Source of the DNA: Anaerolineales bacterium | GTDB lineage: Bacteria; Chloroflexota; Anaerolineae; 4572-78; J111 | Reading direction: 5' to 3' | NCBI GenBank assembly: GCA_012032575.1 | Contig: JAAUSP010000335.1 | Span: 1 to 8,082, forward strand | Length of the DNA: 8,082 bases | Shown here: piece by piece, positions 1 through 5,743 of the stretch | Layout of the letters: the number at the start of each line of letters is the position of its first letter | Numbering within the stretch: the first letter of the stretch is position 1 | Made by a program: the position numbers and the translations under genes | Notes under the pieces: generated by a model | What the model was told of the DNA's origin: nothing | The model's database searches: none | Seen by the model: only the letters and a program-made list of their open reading frames with translations

Positions 1-61
1 CCACCTCGATGCGCAGGTGGCCTTCAATTCGAGTAATCGGATCAATTGCAATCTTTGCCAT
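1..61 (-). CDS. hybC: [NiFe]-hydrogenase large subunit, N-terminus only (partial)
   Basis: The first 20 codons of a group 1 [NiFe]-hydrogenase large subunit, running off the left edge of the window. The visible peptide begins MAKIAIDPITRIEGH, and the DPITRIEGH block is the conserved N-terminal motif (L1 region, with the conserved Glu) of these catalytic subunits, which hold the Ni-Fe(CN)2CO site and split H2. The start is supported by a GAGG at 69-72, 7 nt upstream, with a second AGGAG at 74-78. It is the fourth gene of an operon in the same order as E. coli hybOABC. The Ni-binding Cys motifs lie outside the window, so it cannot be judged whether a Cys is replaced by selenocysteine as in [NiFeSe] enzymes. 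The family call is firm; the symbol is by analogy with gene order. Confidence 0.9.
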   Translation of the reverse strand, partial: MAKIAIDPITRIEGHLRIEV

Positions 62-73
62 TTTGTTACCTCG

Positions 74-296
74 CTCCTAAGAAAATAGTAGACGGTAGAC
101 GGTAGACGGTAGACAGGGAACGATCATGCGACCCTGCTACTTTGCGACCCTGCTACCTTTTCATCATCGGTGGCGTGCTCTGGCTCGTGAACACTCCTAA
201 AAAATAGTAGACGGTAAACGGTAGACAGGGTAAAGTGATAATCCTGCTGCTTCACCCCTTCGAGTGCGCCAAAGGGCGTGCTACTCTGCTACCTTT
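74..296. repeat. Two copies of an imperfect repeat cassette between hybB-like and large-subunit genes
   Basis: Two related blocks fill this gap. Copy 1 (about 74-163) starts CTCCTAAGAAAATAGTAGAC and continues with the 7-mer GGTAGAC three times in tandem (94-114), then AGGG. Copy 2 (about 194-296) starts CTCCTAAAAAATAGTAGAC, carries one variant and one intact unit, and also ends in GTAGACAGGG (221-230). Each copy is followed by CCTGCTAC-type sequence and ends CTGCTACCTTTT. Within copy 1 the 14-mer TGCGACCCTGCTAC occurs twice (127-140 and 143-156). No protein-coding signal is convincing here. The cassette looks like a dispersed intergenic repeat that was inserted and duplicated inside an operon. 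On the coding strand each copy ends in TTAGGAG, so copy 1 may supply part of the large-subunit ribosome binding region. Confidence 0.75.
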
Positions 297-1442
297 TTAA
301 TGCGCCCCGGCTGGATGAACATCCAGCACTCTGAAATTTTTCACTGCGAACATGTAGATTAAGACGCCCAACGCTGTCAATCCGGCGGTTACGGCGAACT
401 CGCCCCAGTTGGGCAGGTAGATTATGTTTTCGTTGTGGGCCACATAACAGACGTTGAGGCGGTTCATGACGACTCCCACGATAATCAGGCTGGCGCTGGT
501 AAAGAGCGGTCCGATCCGCCGGCGCATACCGGGCAGGGCCAGGATAATCAGCGGGATGACCACGCCAATGCCGATCTCCAGCAGCATCGAGATACCGGCG
601 ATGCTGCCGTTGAGCATCAAGCCCAGTTCACCGTTCACAATGATGTCGCCCAGTTTGACAATCAAATACAGGCCCAAAACATAGACCAGCCAGCCGCCAA
701 TCTCGGCCAGCAGCGGCCGCTCGATGGGCCGGCCAAAGGCTTTGGCGCTGAGCGTTGACTCAAAAATCATCATCGCCAGCCCGACCATAATGGCCGAAAT
801 GTAGAAGAGGACGGGCAGGATCGGGGTGTACCACAGGACATTCAGGCGATAGGGCATCAGCAGAAAGAGGCCGCCCAGCGAAGACTGGTGCATGGTCGAG
901 AGGATAACCCCCAGGATGACCGCCGGCAGCGTAATCATGCGCACAAAACGCAGCAGGCCGTGCCAGCCCAGGCGCTCCAGGGCCAACTGGCTGTTTTCGA
1001 TGCCCAGCACAAATAGATAGGTAACCACGCACCAGGCAATCTCGAACATCACCGAATGGTGGTTCCAGAAGAAGAAGGGGTGATAAAAGCGCGTCGGCTG
1101 CCCCAGGTCAAACAAGATAGCCCCCGCAGCCAACAGATAGCCCAGGAAGGCCGTAAGCAGCGTTGGGCGGAGCAGCGGATAGAAGCGTTTGACCCGGAAG
1201 ATGTAAACCAGGGCCGCGATGGTGAAACCGCCCGCCGACAGGGCCACCCCCGACATCACATCAATGGCAATCCACAACCCCCAGGGGCGGATGTCGTTCA
1301 GGTTGGTTATCGCCCCCAGCCCTTGAGTGTAGCGGATCACCGTCGCGTAAATGCCAATCAGAACCAGTCCGCCCAGCATCACCGAACCGGCCGGAAAAAC
1401 GGCTCGTTCTGTTTTGGCCATTGTTGCTGAAGTTGTTGCCAT
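297..1442 (-). CDS. hybB: HybB/NrfD-family quinone-interacting membrane subunit of the hydrogenase
   Basis: A 381-residue, very hydrophobic protein with about ten membrane segments, the size and layout of HybB in the NrfD/PsrC family. Typical signatures include RPWGLWIAIDVMSGVALSAG near the N-terminus, a PTRFYHPFFFWNHHSVM loop, and MHQSSLGGLFLL in the middle. In E. coli hydrogenase-2 this integral subunit links the periplasmic Fe-S subunits to the menaquinone pool. The start at 1442 is chosen because AAGGAGG (1449-1455) lies 6 nt upstream and the previous gene stops only 1 nt before it; an in-frame start 16 codons further upstream lies inside that gene. The small spacing suggests translational coupling. 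It ends in TAA at 297-299, next to the repeat cassette. Nothing is missing or broken. Confidence 0.93.
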   Translation of the reverse strand: MATTSATMAKTERAVFPAGSVMLGGLVLIGIYATVIRYTQGLGAITNLNDIRPWGLWIAIDVMSGVALSAGGFTIAALVYIFRVKRFYPLLRPTLLTAFLGYLLAAGAILFDLGQPTRFYHPFFFWNHHSVMFEIAWCVVTYLFVLGIENSQLALERLGWHGLLRFVRMITLPAVILGVILSTMHQSSLGGLFLLMPYRLNVLWYTPILPVLFYISAIMVGLAMMIFESTLSAKAFGRPIERPLLAEIGGWLVYVLGLYLIVKLGDIIVNGELGLMLNGSIAGISMLLEIGIGVVIPLIILALPGMRRRIGPLFTSASLIIVGVVMNRLNVCYVAHNENIIYLPNWGEFAVTAGLTALGVLIYMFAVKNFRVLDVHPAGAH

Positions 1443-1443
1443 C

Positions 1444-2399
1444 TCAAGCCTCCTTCTGCTCTGGGTGCGCATCGCTGTCTTTGCGGACAAAGTAGGTTCC
1501 GGTCATCAAGCCGCCCACCCCCAGAATGATGCCCGGCACCGACCAGTTCATCACATCGGTCAGCGTGGGCAGCGGCGTTTCGCCCAGCGTCGGCAGCCCC
1601 ATCTTTTCAAAAGGCACGTGGGATAGGTACAGTTGCAGCGCCCCGCCCACTTCCTTCTCGCCGTAGATATGGTCAATGTAGCCCTTGCGTTCCTCCTCCG
1701 GCCTGGTCTTATCCGCCTCGATGCGCCCCCGGGCCTCGGCCAGCAGGTCTTTCCGTTTGCCAAAGGTCAACGCGCCGGTCGGGCAGGATTCAACACAGTT
1801 GGGCTGCAACTTCTGGGCCAGCCGGTTTTTTGGGTCGGCTTCGCTGCCAAGCTGAACGTAACCGAAGCAAAAAGTACACTTCTGGACCAGGGGAATGGTG
1901 GTGTCCCACTGGTAGCGGGGCAGTGGTAGGGACAGGCGACCATACAGTAACGGCAGCCAAAACAGCGGTTGACATCGTAAATAATCGGCCCCTCGGCTGT
2001 CTTTTGCAGCGCCCCCACCGTGCAGGCCGACACGCAGGCCGGGTCGAGGCAGTGCATACAATTGCGTTTGACAAAAGACCAGTTGGCCCGATCATTGGGC
2101 GCGTCCGCAGCCTCATCTTGGTACAGCTTGATTAAGGTCCAGGTTTGGCCCGATAGATCAGCCGGCCGGTCAAACCCCAGCTCGTCCCGTTCCGGGATTG
2201 TTTCATTCCAATTGCGACAGGCGGTCTGGCAGGCCCGGCAGCCGACACACAGGGTGGTGTCGTACAGCATGGCCGGCTGTTCCGCGGCCTCTTCAGGGGT
2301 AGTTTCGGCGGAGGCCGGTGCAGGCTGCGCCGCGGCCAGGGCCAATCCACTAACCCCCACCCCGGCCATTTTTAAGAATTGCCTTCGACTCACGTCCAT
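1444..2399 (-). pseudogene. hybA: HybA-like 4x[4Fe-4S] ferredoxin subunit, interrupted by a 1-nt frameshift
   Basis: An electron-transfer subunit with four ferredoxin-type cysteine groups, between the hydrogenase small subunit and HybB. It starts with a twin-arginine signal (SRRQFLKMAG) and an AQPAPASA cleavage region. Numbering the repaired 318-residue protein, the cysteines are 51/54/57/61, 114/117/122/126, 146/149/152/156 and 175/178/202/206. A C-terminal hydrophobic stretch (about 285-305) can anchor it to the membrane, as in E. coli HybA (about 328 aa). The frame breaks after residue 161 at a run of four G (1917-1920; C on the coding strand). Adding one C restores HCPRYQWDTTIPLVQKC, joining the third and fourth cysteine groups perfectly. 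All cysteines and both ends are intact, so a sequencing error or a very recent mutation is likelier than an old pseudogene. The upstream stop is 9 nt away; the RBS (AGGGGGG) is weak. Confidence 0.88.
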
Positions 2400-2408
2400 A
2401 ATACCCCC

Positions 2409-3515
2409 CTACTCTTTGGTATGATTGTTCGGACGGCTGGCGGCAATCGCCCCGGCGGCAGCCGCCCCCACAATTAAACCGCCGACAACGCCGACTGTAG
2501 CCGCACTGCCCGCCGAAACCGGCTCAGGCGCTTGCTCTACCGTCGGATAGAAGCTGGGCGGGGTGGCTTCCTGGATGTCCACCGGCTCGTAGATGGGCCG
2601 CTCGAAGAAATCGGGGGCAGCGCAGGCAATACAGCCGTGCCCACTGGCCACCGGCCAACTGACACCGTCATTCCAGCGGACTGTCGGGCAGTTGTACGTG
2701 GCTACCGGCCCCTTGCAGCCCATCTTGTAAAGGCACCAGCCCAGGCGATGCCCTTCATCGCCCCACTCTTTGACAAAACGGCTGGCGTTAAAGTGGCCGC
2801 GCCGCTCGCAGTTATCGTGAATGATCTGGCCGTGGGCAAAGAGGGGTCGTTTTAACTTGTCTACGGCGGGAAACTCGCCAAAGGTGAGAAAGTGGACAAT
2901 CGTCGCCGTCAGGTTAACCACGTTCATGGGGCAGCCTGAAAGATTAATCACCGGCACATCGGTCACCAAATCCATCACCCCGACGGCCCCGGTAGGGTTA
3001 GGCGATACTTTGGGCAAACCGCCAAAGGTGGCGCAACTGCCCACGGCAATAACCCCGGCGGCAGTGGCGGTTGTCTCCATTAATATGTCCTGGGCTGTCC
3101 GCCCGCCGATACAGCAGTAAATCCCCTCGTCTTTTGTCGGAATCGAGCCTTCGACGATAACCAGGTGCCCCCCGGCCTGGACCGTTTTGGCGCGGGCTTC
3201 TTCGGCTTGACGCCCGGCTGCGGCCATAATAGTTTCGTGATAATCCAGCGAGATTACATCCAGCAGCAGGTCGGCCACCGTAGGACGCGAAGCCCGCAAC
3301 AGCGATTCGGTATCCCCGGCGCAATCCTGTAGCTCCAGCCATATCACCGGCGGACGTTTGGCGGTTGCTTCCAAAGCTCTGGCAATACGCGGCATATACG
3401 TATCCGGCAAGGCCAGAGTGGCCGCCATCACCCCGCAGAATTTTAGAAATTCGCGCCGGGAAACCCCTTTCCGGGCCAAATGAGTCACCAGGTTTGCCTG
3501 TTCCTCCAACTGCAT
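2409..3515 (-). CDS. hybO: [NiFe]-hydrogenase small subunit (HybO-like), Tat-exported and membrane-anchored
   Basis: A 368-residue electron-transfer subunit of a group 1 hydrogenase. A twin-arginine signal (SRREFLKFCG, about residues 19-28) leads to the mature part, which opens PPVIWLELQDC. Cluster ligands are visible: distal His233, Cys236, Cys261, Cys267; medial Cys276, Cys295, Cys298; proximal Cys65, Cys161, Cys195. The fourth proximal position, normally Cys in the CxxC of this family, is Asp68 (codon GAT, 3312-3314). A glycine/alanine-rich hydrophobic tail (about 339-359) matches the HybO C-terminal anchor. The start at 3515 follows AGGAGG (3525-3530) with 9 nt spacing; a start 8 codons upstream would lie over that ribosome binding site. 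First gene of the operon; a long leader with a terminator precedes it. A 3Cys/1Asp proximal cluster is known, as I recall, from the actinobacterial-type hydrogenase of Ralstonia. Confidence 0.94.
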   Translation of the reverse strand: MQLEEQANLVTHLARKGVSRREFLKFCGVMAATLALPDTYMPRIARALEATAKRPPVIWLELQDCAGDTESLLRASRPTVADLLLDVISLDYHETIMAAAGRQAEEARAKTVQAGGHLVIVEGSIPTKDEGIYCCIGGRTAQDILMETTATAAGVIAVGSCATFGGLPKVSPNPTGAVGVMDLVTDVPVINLSGCPMNVVNLTATIVHFLTFGEFPAVDKLKRPLFAHGQIIHDNCERRGHFNASRFVKEWGDEGHRLGWCLYKMGCKGPVATYNCPTVRWNDGVSWPVASGHGCIACAAPDFFERPIYEPVDIQEATPPSFYPTVEQAPEPVSAGSAATVGVVGGLIVGAAAAGAIAASRPNNHTKE

Positions 3516-3552
3516 AAACTTTACCCTCCTTTGGTACAAAAGCGCACTTCTT

Positions 3553-3568
3553 TGTGAATAAAATCACA
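3553..3568. promoter_or_regulatory. CRP/FNR-type operator palindrome upstream of hydrogenase genes
   Basis: TGTGA-ATAAAA-TCACA, a perfect match to the half-sites and 6-bp spacing used by CRP-type regulators. Its centre is about 45 bp upstream of the small-subunit start codon, between the leader terminator and the ribosome binding site. Because the best promoter lies further upstream, bound protein here could act as a repressor or roadblock, or could serve a second promoter not recognised. Which family member binds is unknown. Confidence 0.55.
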
Positions 3569-3570
3569 TA

Positions 3571-3605
3571 AATAAATAAAAAAATCGCCATCGGATGATG
3601 GCGAT
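3571..3605 (-). terminator. Intrinsic terminator/attenuator in the hydrogenase leader
   Basis: Perfect 9-bp stem, arms 3584-3592 (ATCGCCATC) and 3597-3605 (GATGGCGAT), with a 4-nt loop GGAT. Read on the minus strand it is followed at once by a T-rich tract (complement of the A run at 3577-3584 and onward), the layout of a Rho-independent terminator. It lies about 70 nt upstream of the small-subunit start and about 130 nt downstream of the predicted transcription start. That position fits premature termination of the operon mRNA, i.e. attenuation. It could instead simply insulate the operon from upstream transcription. Confidence 0.7.
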
Positions 3606-3744
3606 CTAGTTCGCTTCAAATAAGCCTATATCACTACAGGGAAAATCTAACCATTCCATGGGCTGCCCCCCACGGCATAACTTTTTGAAGGCTCGAAGAT
3701 ATACAGATTGGAAATGAAGCTTTTATGAGTAATTTTTCACAATT

Positions 3745-3773
3745 ATTTTAACAAAGATAGCGGGGAATGTCAT
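3745..3773 (-). promoter_or_regulatory. Predicted sigma70-type promoter of the hydrogenase operon
   Basis: On the minus strand, ATGACA (3768-3773; five of six matches to TTGACA) is followed after exactly 17 nt by TAAAAT (3745-3750; five of six matches to TATAAT). Initiation near 3738 would give a leader of about 220 nt before the small-subunit start. The leader contains the hairpin at 3656-3675, complementary segments 3614-3620 and 3684-3690, the terminator at 3584-3605 and the TGTGA palindrome. No better promoter was seen closer to the gene. Confidence 0.5.
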
Positions 3774-3791
3774 CCCCTGTAGGGGGGACAA

Positions 3792-3815
3792 AGACAGTGA
3801 CATTTGTCACTGTCT
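3792..3815. promoter_or_regulatory. 24-bp perfect palindrome just upstream of the predicted hydrogenase promoter
   Basis: Two 11-nt arms, AGACAGTGACA (3792-3802) and TGTCACTGTCT (3805-3815), are separated by TT. The centre is about 65 bp upstream of the predicted start at 3738, the distance typical of class I activator sites. It could be an operator for a dimeric regulator or, alternatively, a member of a genomic family of short palindromes, since others of similar design occur later in the window. Confidence 0.45.
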
Positions 3816-3875
3816 GAGCCAATCGGTCATTCCACTTGCCCAATTCGGACACCTTAATGAAGCGATTATAGCTGA

Positions 3876-3981
3876 CCAAACTCAGTGGATCCAAATTTAC
3901 CAGCAGCGGCGGCTTCCACGCCGCTGCTACGCAGGCGTGGGAGCCTGCTCCGCTTCAAAAATTGGATCTACTGAAACTTGG
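3876..3981. repeat. REP/MITE-like element: two hairpins inside imperfect inverted ends
   Basis: The outer arms 3882-3898 (TCAGTGGATCCAAATTT) and 3958-3974 pair with 15 of 17 matches, and the similarity extends to CCAAA (3876-3880) and CTTGG (3977-3981) past a bulge. Inside are a 10-bp perfect hairpin (AGCAGCGGCG 3902-3911 / CGCCGCTGCT 3919-3928, loop 7 nt) and a 6-bp hairpin (GCAGGC 3931-3936 / GCCTGC 3943-3948). As RNA or single-stranded DNA this folds as a three-way junction. There is no transposase in the window and no clear target-site duplication. Confidence 0.6.
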
Positions 3982-4190
3982 AAATTCAGTCGCAAGGTGG
4001 TTGCAGACATATTCCAGGTAATAGGCCCTCTACATTTTTTTTGACAAGGCCCACCTTTTGATGCATTGTAAGCCACGTTACAGATAACTTCTGGTTTCAC
4101 ATATAGACTAAGCCTTGAAAAGTTCCTTGCTTTGATGGGCAACGTCAAACCACGCTAAATCAAATTGAAGATAAGAAAGGATTATTCACC

Positions 4191-4472
4191 ATGACTAAAG
4201 CCATCTGGAACGGGATTGTCTTGGCCGAAAGTGACAAAACCATTGTAGTCGAAGGCAACCACTACTTTCCACCCGAATCAATTAATCAGCCCTATTTTCA
4301 AGCCAGTGAGACCCAGACTGTGTGCCCCTGGAAAGGGGTTGCCAGCTATTATGATATTACAGTAGAGGGCCAGATGAACCGGGGCGCTGCCTGGTATTAT
4401 CCTGACCCCAAGTCGGCAGCCAGGAACATCAAGGGCTATATTGCCTTTTGGAAAGGGGTCAAAGTAGAATGA
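4191..4472 (+). CDS. DUF427 domain-containing protein
   Basis: A complete 93-residue protein made up of one DUF427 domain. The characteristic blocks are AIWNGIVLAESDKTIVVEGN at the start, YFPPESI, then CPWKGVASYYDI, AAWYYPDPKSAARNIKGYIA and a C-terminal FWKGVKVE. These small beta-rich proteins are common in bacteria; the CPWKG motif and aromatic residues suggest a small-molecule pocket, but the molecular role is not established. No signal peptide or membrane segment, so it should be cytoplasmic. AAAGGA (4176-4181) lies 9 nt before the ATG. The next gene, a redoxin, starts 52 nt downstream on the same strand, so the two may share a transcript. Length is normal for the family. Confidence 0.9.
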   Translation: MTKAIWNGIVLAESDKTIVVEGNHYFPPESINQPYFQASETQTVCPWKGVASYYDITVEGQMNRGAAWYYPDPKSAARNIKGYIAFWKGVKVE

Positions 4473-4524
4473 ACGCAGGAAAATGCACGCCCCGGTCTGT
4501 TCGAGCAGTTATTGAAATAGAGAT

Positions 4525-5061
4525 ATGGTAACTATCGGCAATCCAGCCCCGGAGATAAACCTAAAAACGATTAACGGTGAGACGGTTTCCATAGCAGAGA
4601 CGTGGCGGGGCGGACATCACGCTTTGCTCATCTTTCTGCGTCACCTGGGCTGACTGCCCTGTCGAGACCATGTGACGCAGTTGCGTCCGTACTACGACGA
4701 CATCAAGGCCATGAACACCGAGGTTATGGTTATTACCTTTGAAACCGGCTATTGGCTACAGGTATGGCTGGCCGAGACGGAAGCGCCCTTCCCGTTGCTG
4801 TTGGACACTGCCCGCAAGGGTTATCAAGCCTACGGCTTAGAGCGCTCGCTGCTGCGCTCGTGGGGTCCCAAGAATTTGTGGTATTACCTCAAAGCGCGGT
4901 TAACAGGCCGCCAGGCTCATCATACCGGGGCCGACACCAGCCAACTGGGTGGCGACTTTATTGTTGACGCCAGCGGCGTGATCCGCCTGGCTCATCGCAG
5001 CCAGGACCCAACGGACCGTCCCCCGGTAGCCAACCTGCTGACCGCGTTGAAGCAGCTATAA
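4525..5061 (+). CDS. SelL-related / AhpC-TSA redoxin, predicted selenoprotein (Sec at in-frame TGA)
   Basis: Reading from ATG 4525 to TAA 5059-5061 gives 178 residues with one in-frame TGA at 4651-4653 (residue 43). The protein starts MVTIGNPAPEINL, the usual opening of peroxiredoxin-like redoxins. The TGA falls in LIFLRHLG-U-LPCRDH, where the family has GCPFCREH-type sequence, so residue 43 is the catalytic Cys and Cys46 the partner (UxxC). Family similarity continues without interruption on both sides (RPYYDDI, PFPLLLD, DFIVDASGVIRLAHRS, a C-terminal PPVANLL). A hairpin fitting a bacterial SECIS follows at 4674-4687. Such proteins are thiol/selenol oxidoreductases or peroxidases of the cytoplasm. 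Standard callers would report only the part from GTG 4672. The RBS is poor, but an in-frame stop at 4513-4515 excludes an earlier start. A Cys-to-stop mutation or base error is the alternative. Confidence 0.82.
4674..4687 (+). promoter_or_regulatory. Candidate bacterial SECIS hairpin
   Basis: GACGC (4674-4678), loop AGTT (4679-4682), GCGTC (4683-4687): a perfect 5-bp stem with a 4-nt loop inside the redoxin coding sequence. The loop begins 25 nt after the TGA and has G at its second position. As I recall the general rules for bacterial SECIS elements, the apical loop is small, lies roughly 16-37 nt after UGA and has a G in its first two positions, so this fits. Not a proof of SelB binding. 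Confidence 0.55.
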
Positions 5062-5139
5062 GGGTGAAAAATGAAGATCTACCGGCCGTAATGTGTAAAC
5101 CTATTTACATCAAAAAAAGCGCAACGAAGGTACTGCAAG

Positions 5140-5461
5140 CTAAACTGGCCCAACTGAGGCTATGAGCCGAGGAAGATCGCCAGGCGGTGGGGGAACGCCC
5201 AGCCTGAACAGCGCGGGCATGATCTGCCCGATGAGGACAGTCCTCCAAAGGTTAGGGAGAGGCATTGTGATAACCTCCGGCAGATAGACGGTTGGCCCTT
5301 CCATCTCCATCCGCCGGGCCAACTCATAATCGGCCAGAGCGGCGAATAAAAATACCGCTGTGGCCGTTATAGTGGCCCAGGTATCGCTGCTTTTTGAGCC
5401 GGCGCGCCAGCCAGCGGTTAAATAAGGTATCCTGATCAAACTGCACATGAAATTTTACTCA
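5140..5461 (-). pseudogene. Unrecognised small gene or remnant, probably frameshifted
   Basis: Two overlapping minus-strand frames look protein-like. Directly after the stop of the CRP-like fragment the same frame continues with QFDQDTLFNRWLARR and RYLGHYNGHSGI, ending near 5335. From there a second frame, open from 5448 to 5140, reads FAALADYELARRMEMEG, PTVYLPEVITMPLPNLWR and IGQIMPALFRLGVPPPPGDL. Removing one base near a run of five T (coding strand, about 5348-5352) would join them into one protein of about 110 residues. I do not recognise the family, and no good ribosome binding site is visible. It may be an intact small gene with a base error, or debris of the same event that truncated its neighbour. 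The coding call itself is uncertain. Confidence 0.35.
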
Positions 5462-5716
5462 CCGCCTCAATTTTTGACAATCGGCGCAGAAAGTCTGTTT
5501 GCCTTCGGGCGAAAGACGGTAAAGCTGTACCCGGCCTTTTTTCAGGATAAAGAGGACTCCACTGGCATCTTCAGGCCGGTAAAAAATCTTACCTCGACGG
5601 CACGTGCTCATCGTGGTCGTCCGCTCCATTTCCTGCATTTCGACTTTGGAGAGACCCTGGAAAACATCTATCTCGCGCAAATAACGGTCTTTGAGGGGTG
5701 ACTCAGCTTTAAATGC
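5459..5716 (-). pseudogene. Truncated CRP/FNR-family regulator (start of the cNMP-binding domain only)
   Basis: The minus strand encodes [18 protein letters not shown], then [41 protein letters not shown]. This is the N-terminal third of the cyclic-nucleotide-binding beta-roll of CRP/FNR-type transcription factors. After SPEGK the sequence departs from the family ([11 protein letters not shown]) and stops at 5459-5461. The rest of the sensor domain, the long dimerisation helix and the helix-turn-helix are missing; the full family is about 220-240 residues. Upstream of SPLKD the frame stays open to about 5735 but offers no ATG; TTG at 5678-5680 is the only plausible start in the domain. Probably a dead gene fragment, lying 1.9 kb from a CRP-type palindrome before the hydrogenase operon. 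Confidence 0.75.
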
Positions 5717-5743
5717 GAAGCAAAAAATATGGGAGGTTGGATC

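Larger units (their letters stand above)
3516..4190. other. 675-bp intergenic regulatory region between divergent hydrogenase and DUF427 genes
   Basis: No convincing gene is present. From the hydrogenase side it contains the ribosome binding site (3525-3530), a TGTGA-N6-TCACA palindrome, an intrinsic terminator firing toward the hydrogenase, a leader hairpin with arms 3656-3662 and 3669-3675, a sigma70-like promoter and a 24-bp palindrome. Beyond 3876 lies a two-hairpin element with inverted ends. On the plus side, a perfect TTGACA (4041-4046) stands 115 bp or so upstream of any transcript for the DUF427 gene, but the hexamer 17 nt further (CATTGT, 4064-4069) is a poor -10, so no promoter is called there. 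Confidence 0.7.

Noticed and set aside
153..194. Possible 13-residue peptide on the minus strand (GTG start after TTAGGA) between hybB-like and large-subunit genes
   Set aside because: The Shine-Dalgarno-like sequence abuts the start codon with no spacing, and the stretch lies within the repeat cassette, so it is probably chance.
74..230. Possible CRISPR array
   Set aside because: The units are 7-bp tandem repeats and two diverged cassettes, with no regular repeat-spacer pattern.
435..758. Plus-strand open frames across the hydrogenase operon
   Set aside because: They are antisense to clearly conserved hybB, hybA and small-subunit coding sequence and have low-complexity, unfamiliar translations.
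4041..4069. TTGACA as a plus-strand promoter for the DUF427 gene
   Set aside because: The -35 hexamer is perfect but the sequence 17 nt downstream matches TATAAT at only three positions.
3927..4148. Minus-strand 73-codon open frame
   Set aside because: It begins without a good ribosome binding site, its last part is made of the hairpin element, and its sequence resembles no family I know.
4672..5061. Redoxin starting at GTG 4672
   Set aside because: This would remove the strand, helix and both redox residues at the front of the fold; the longer reading through TGA explains the conserved sequence upstream.
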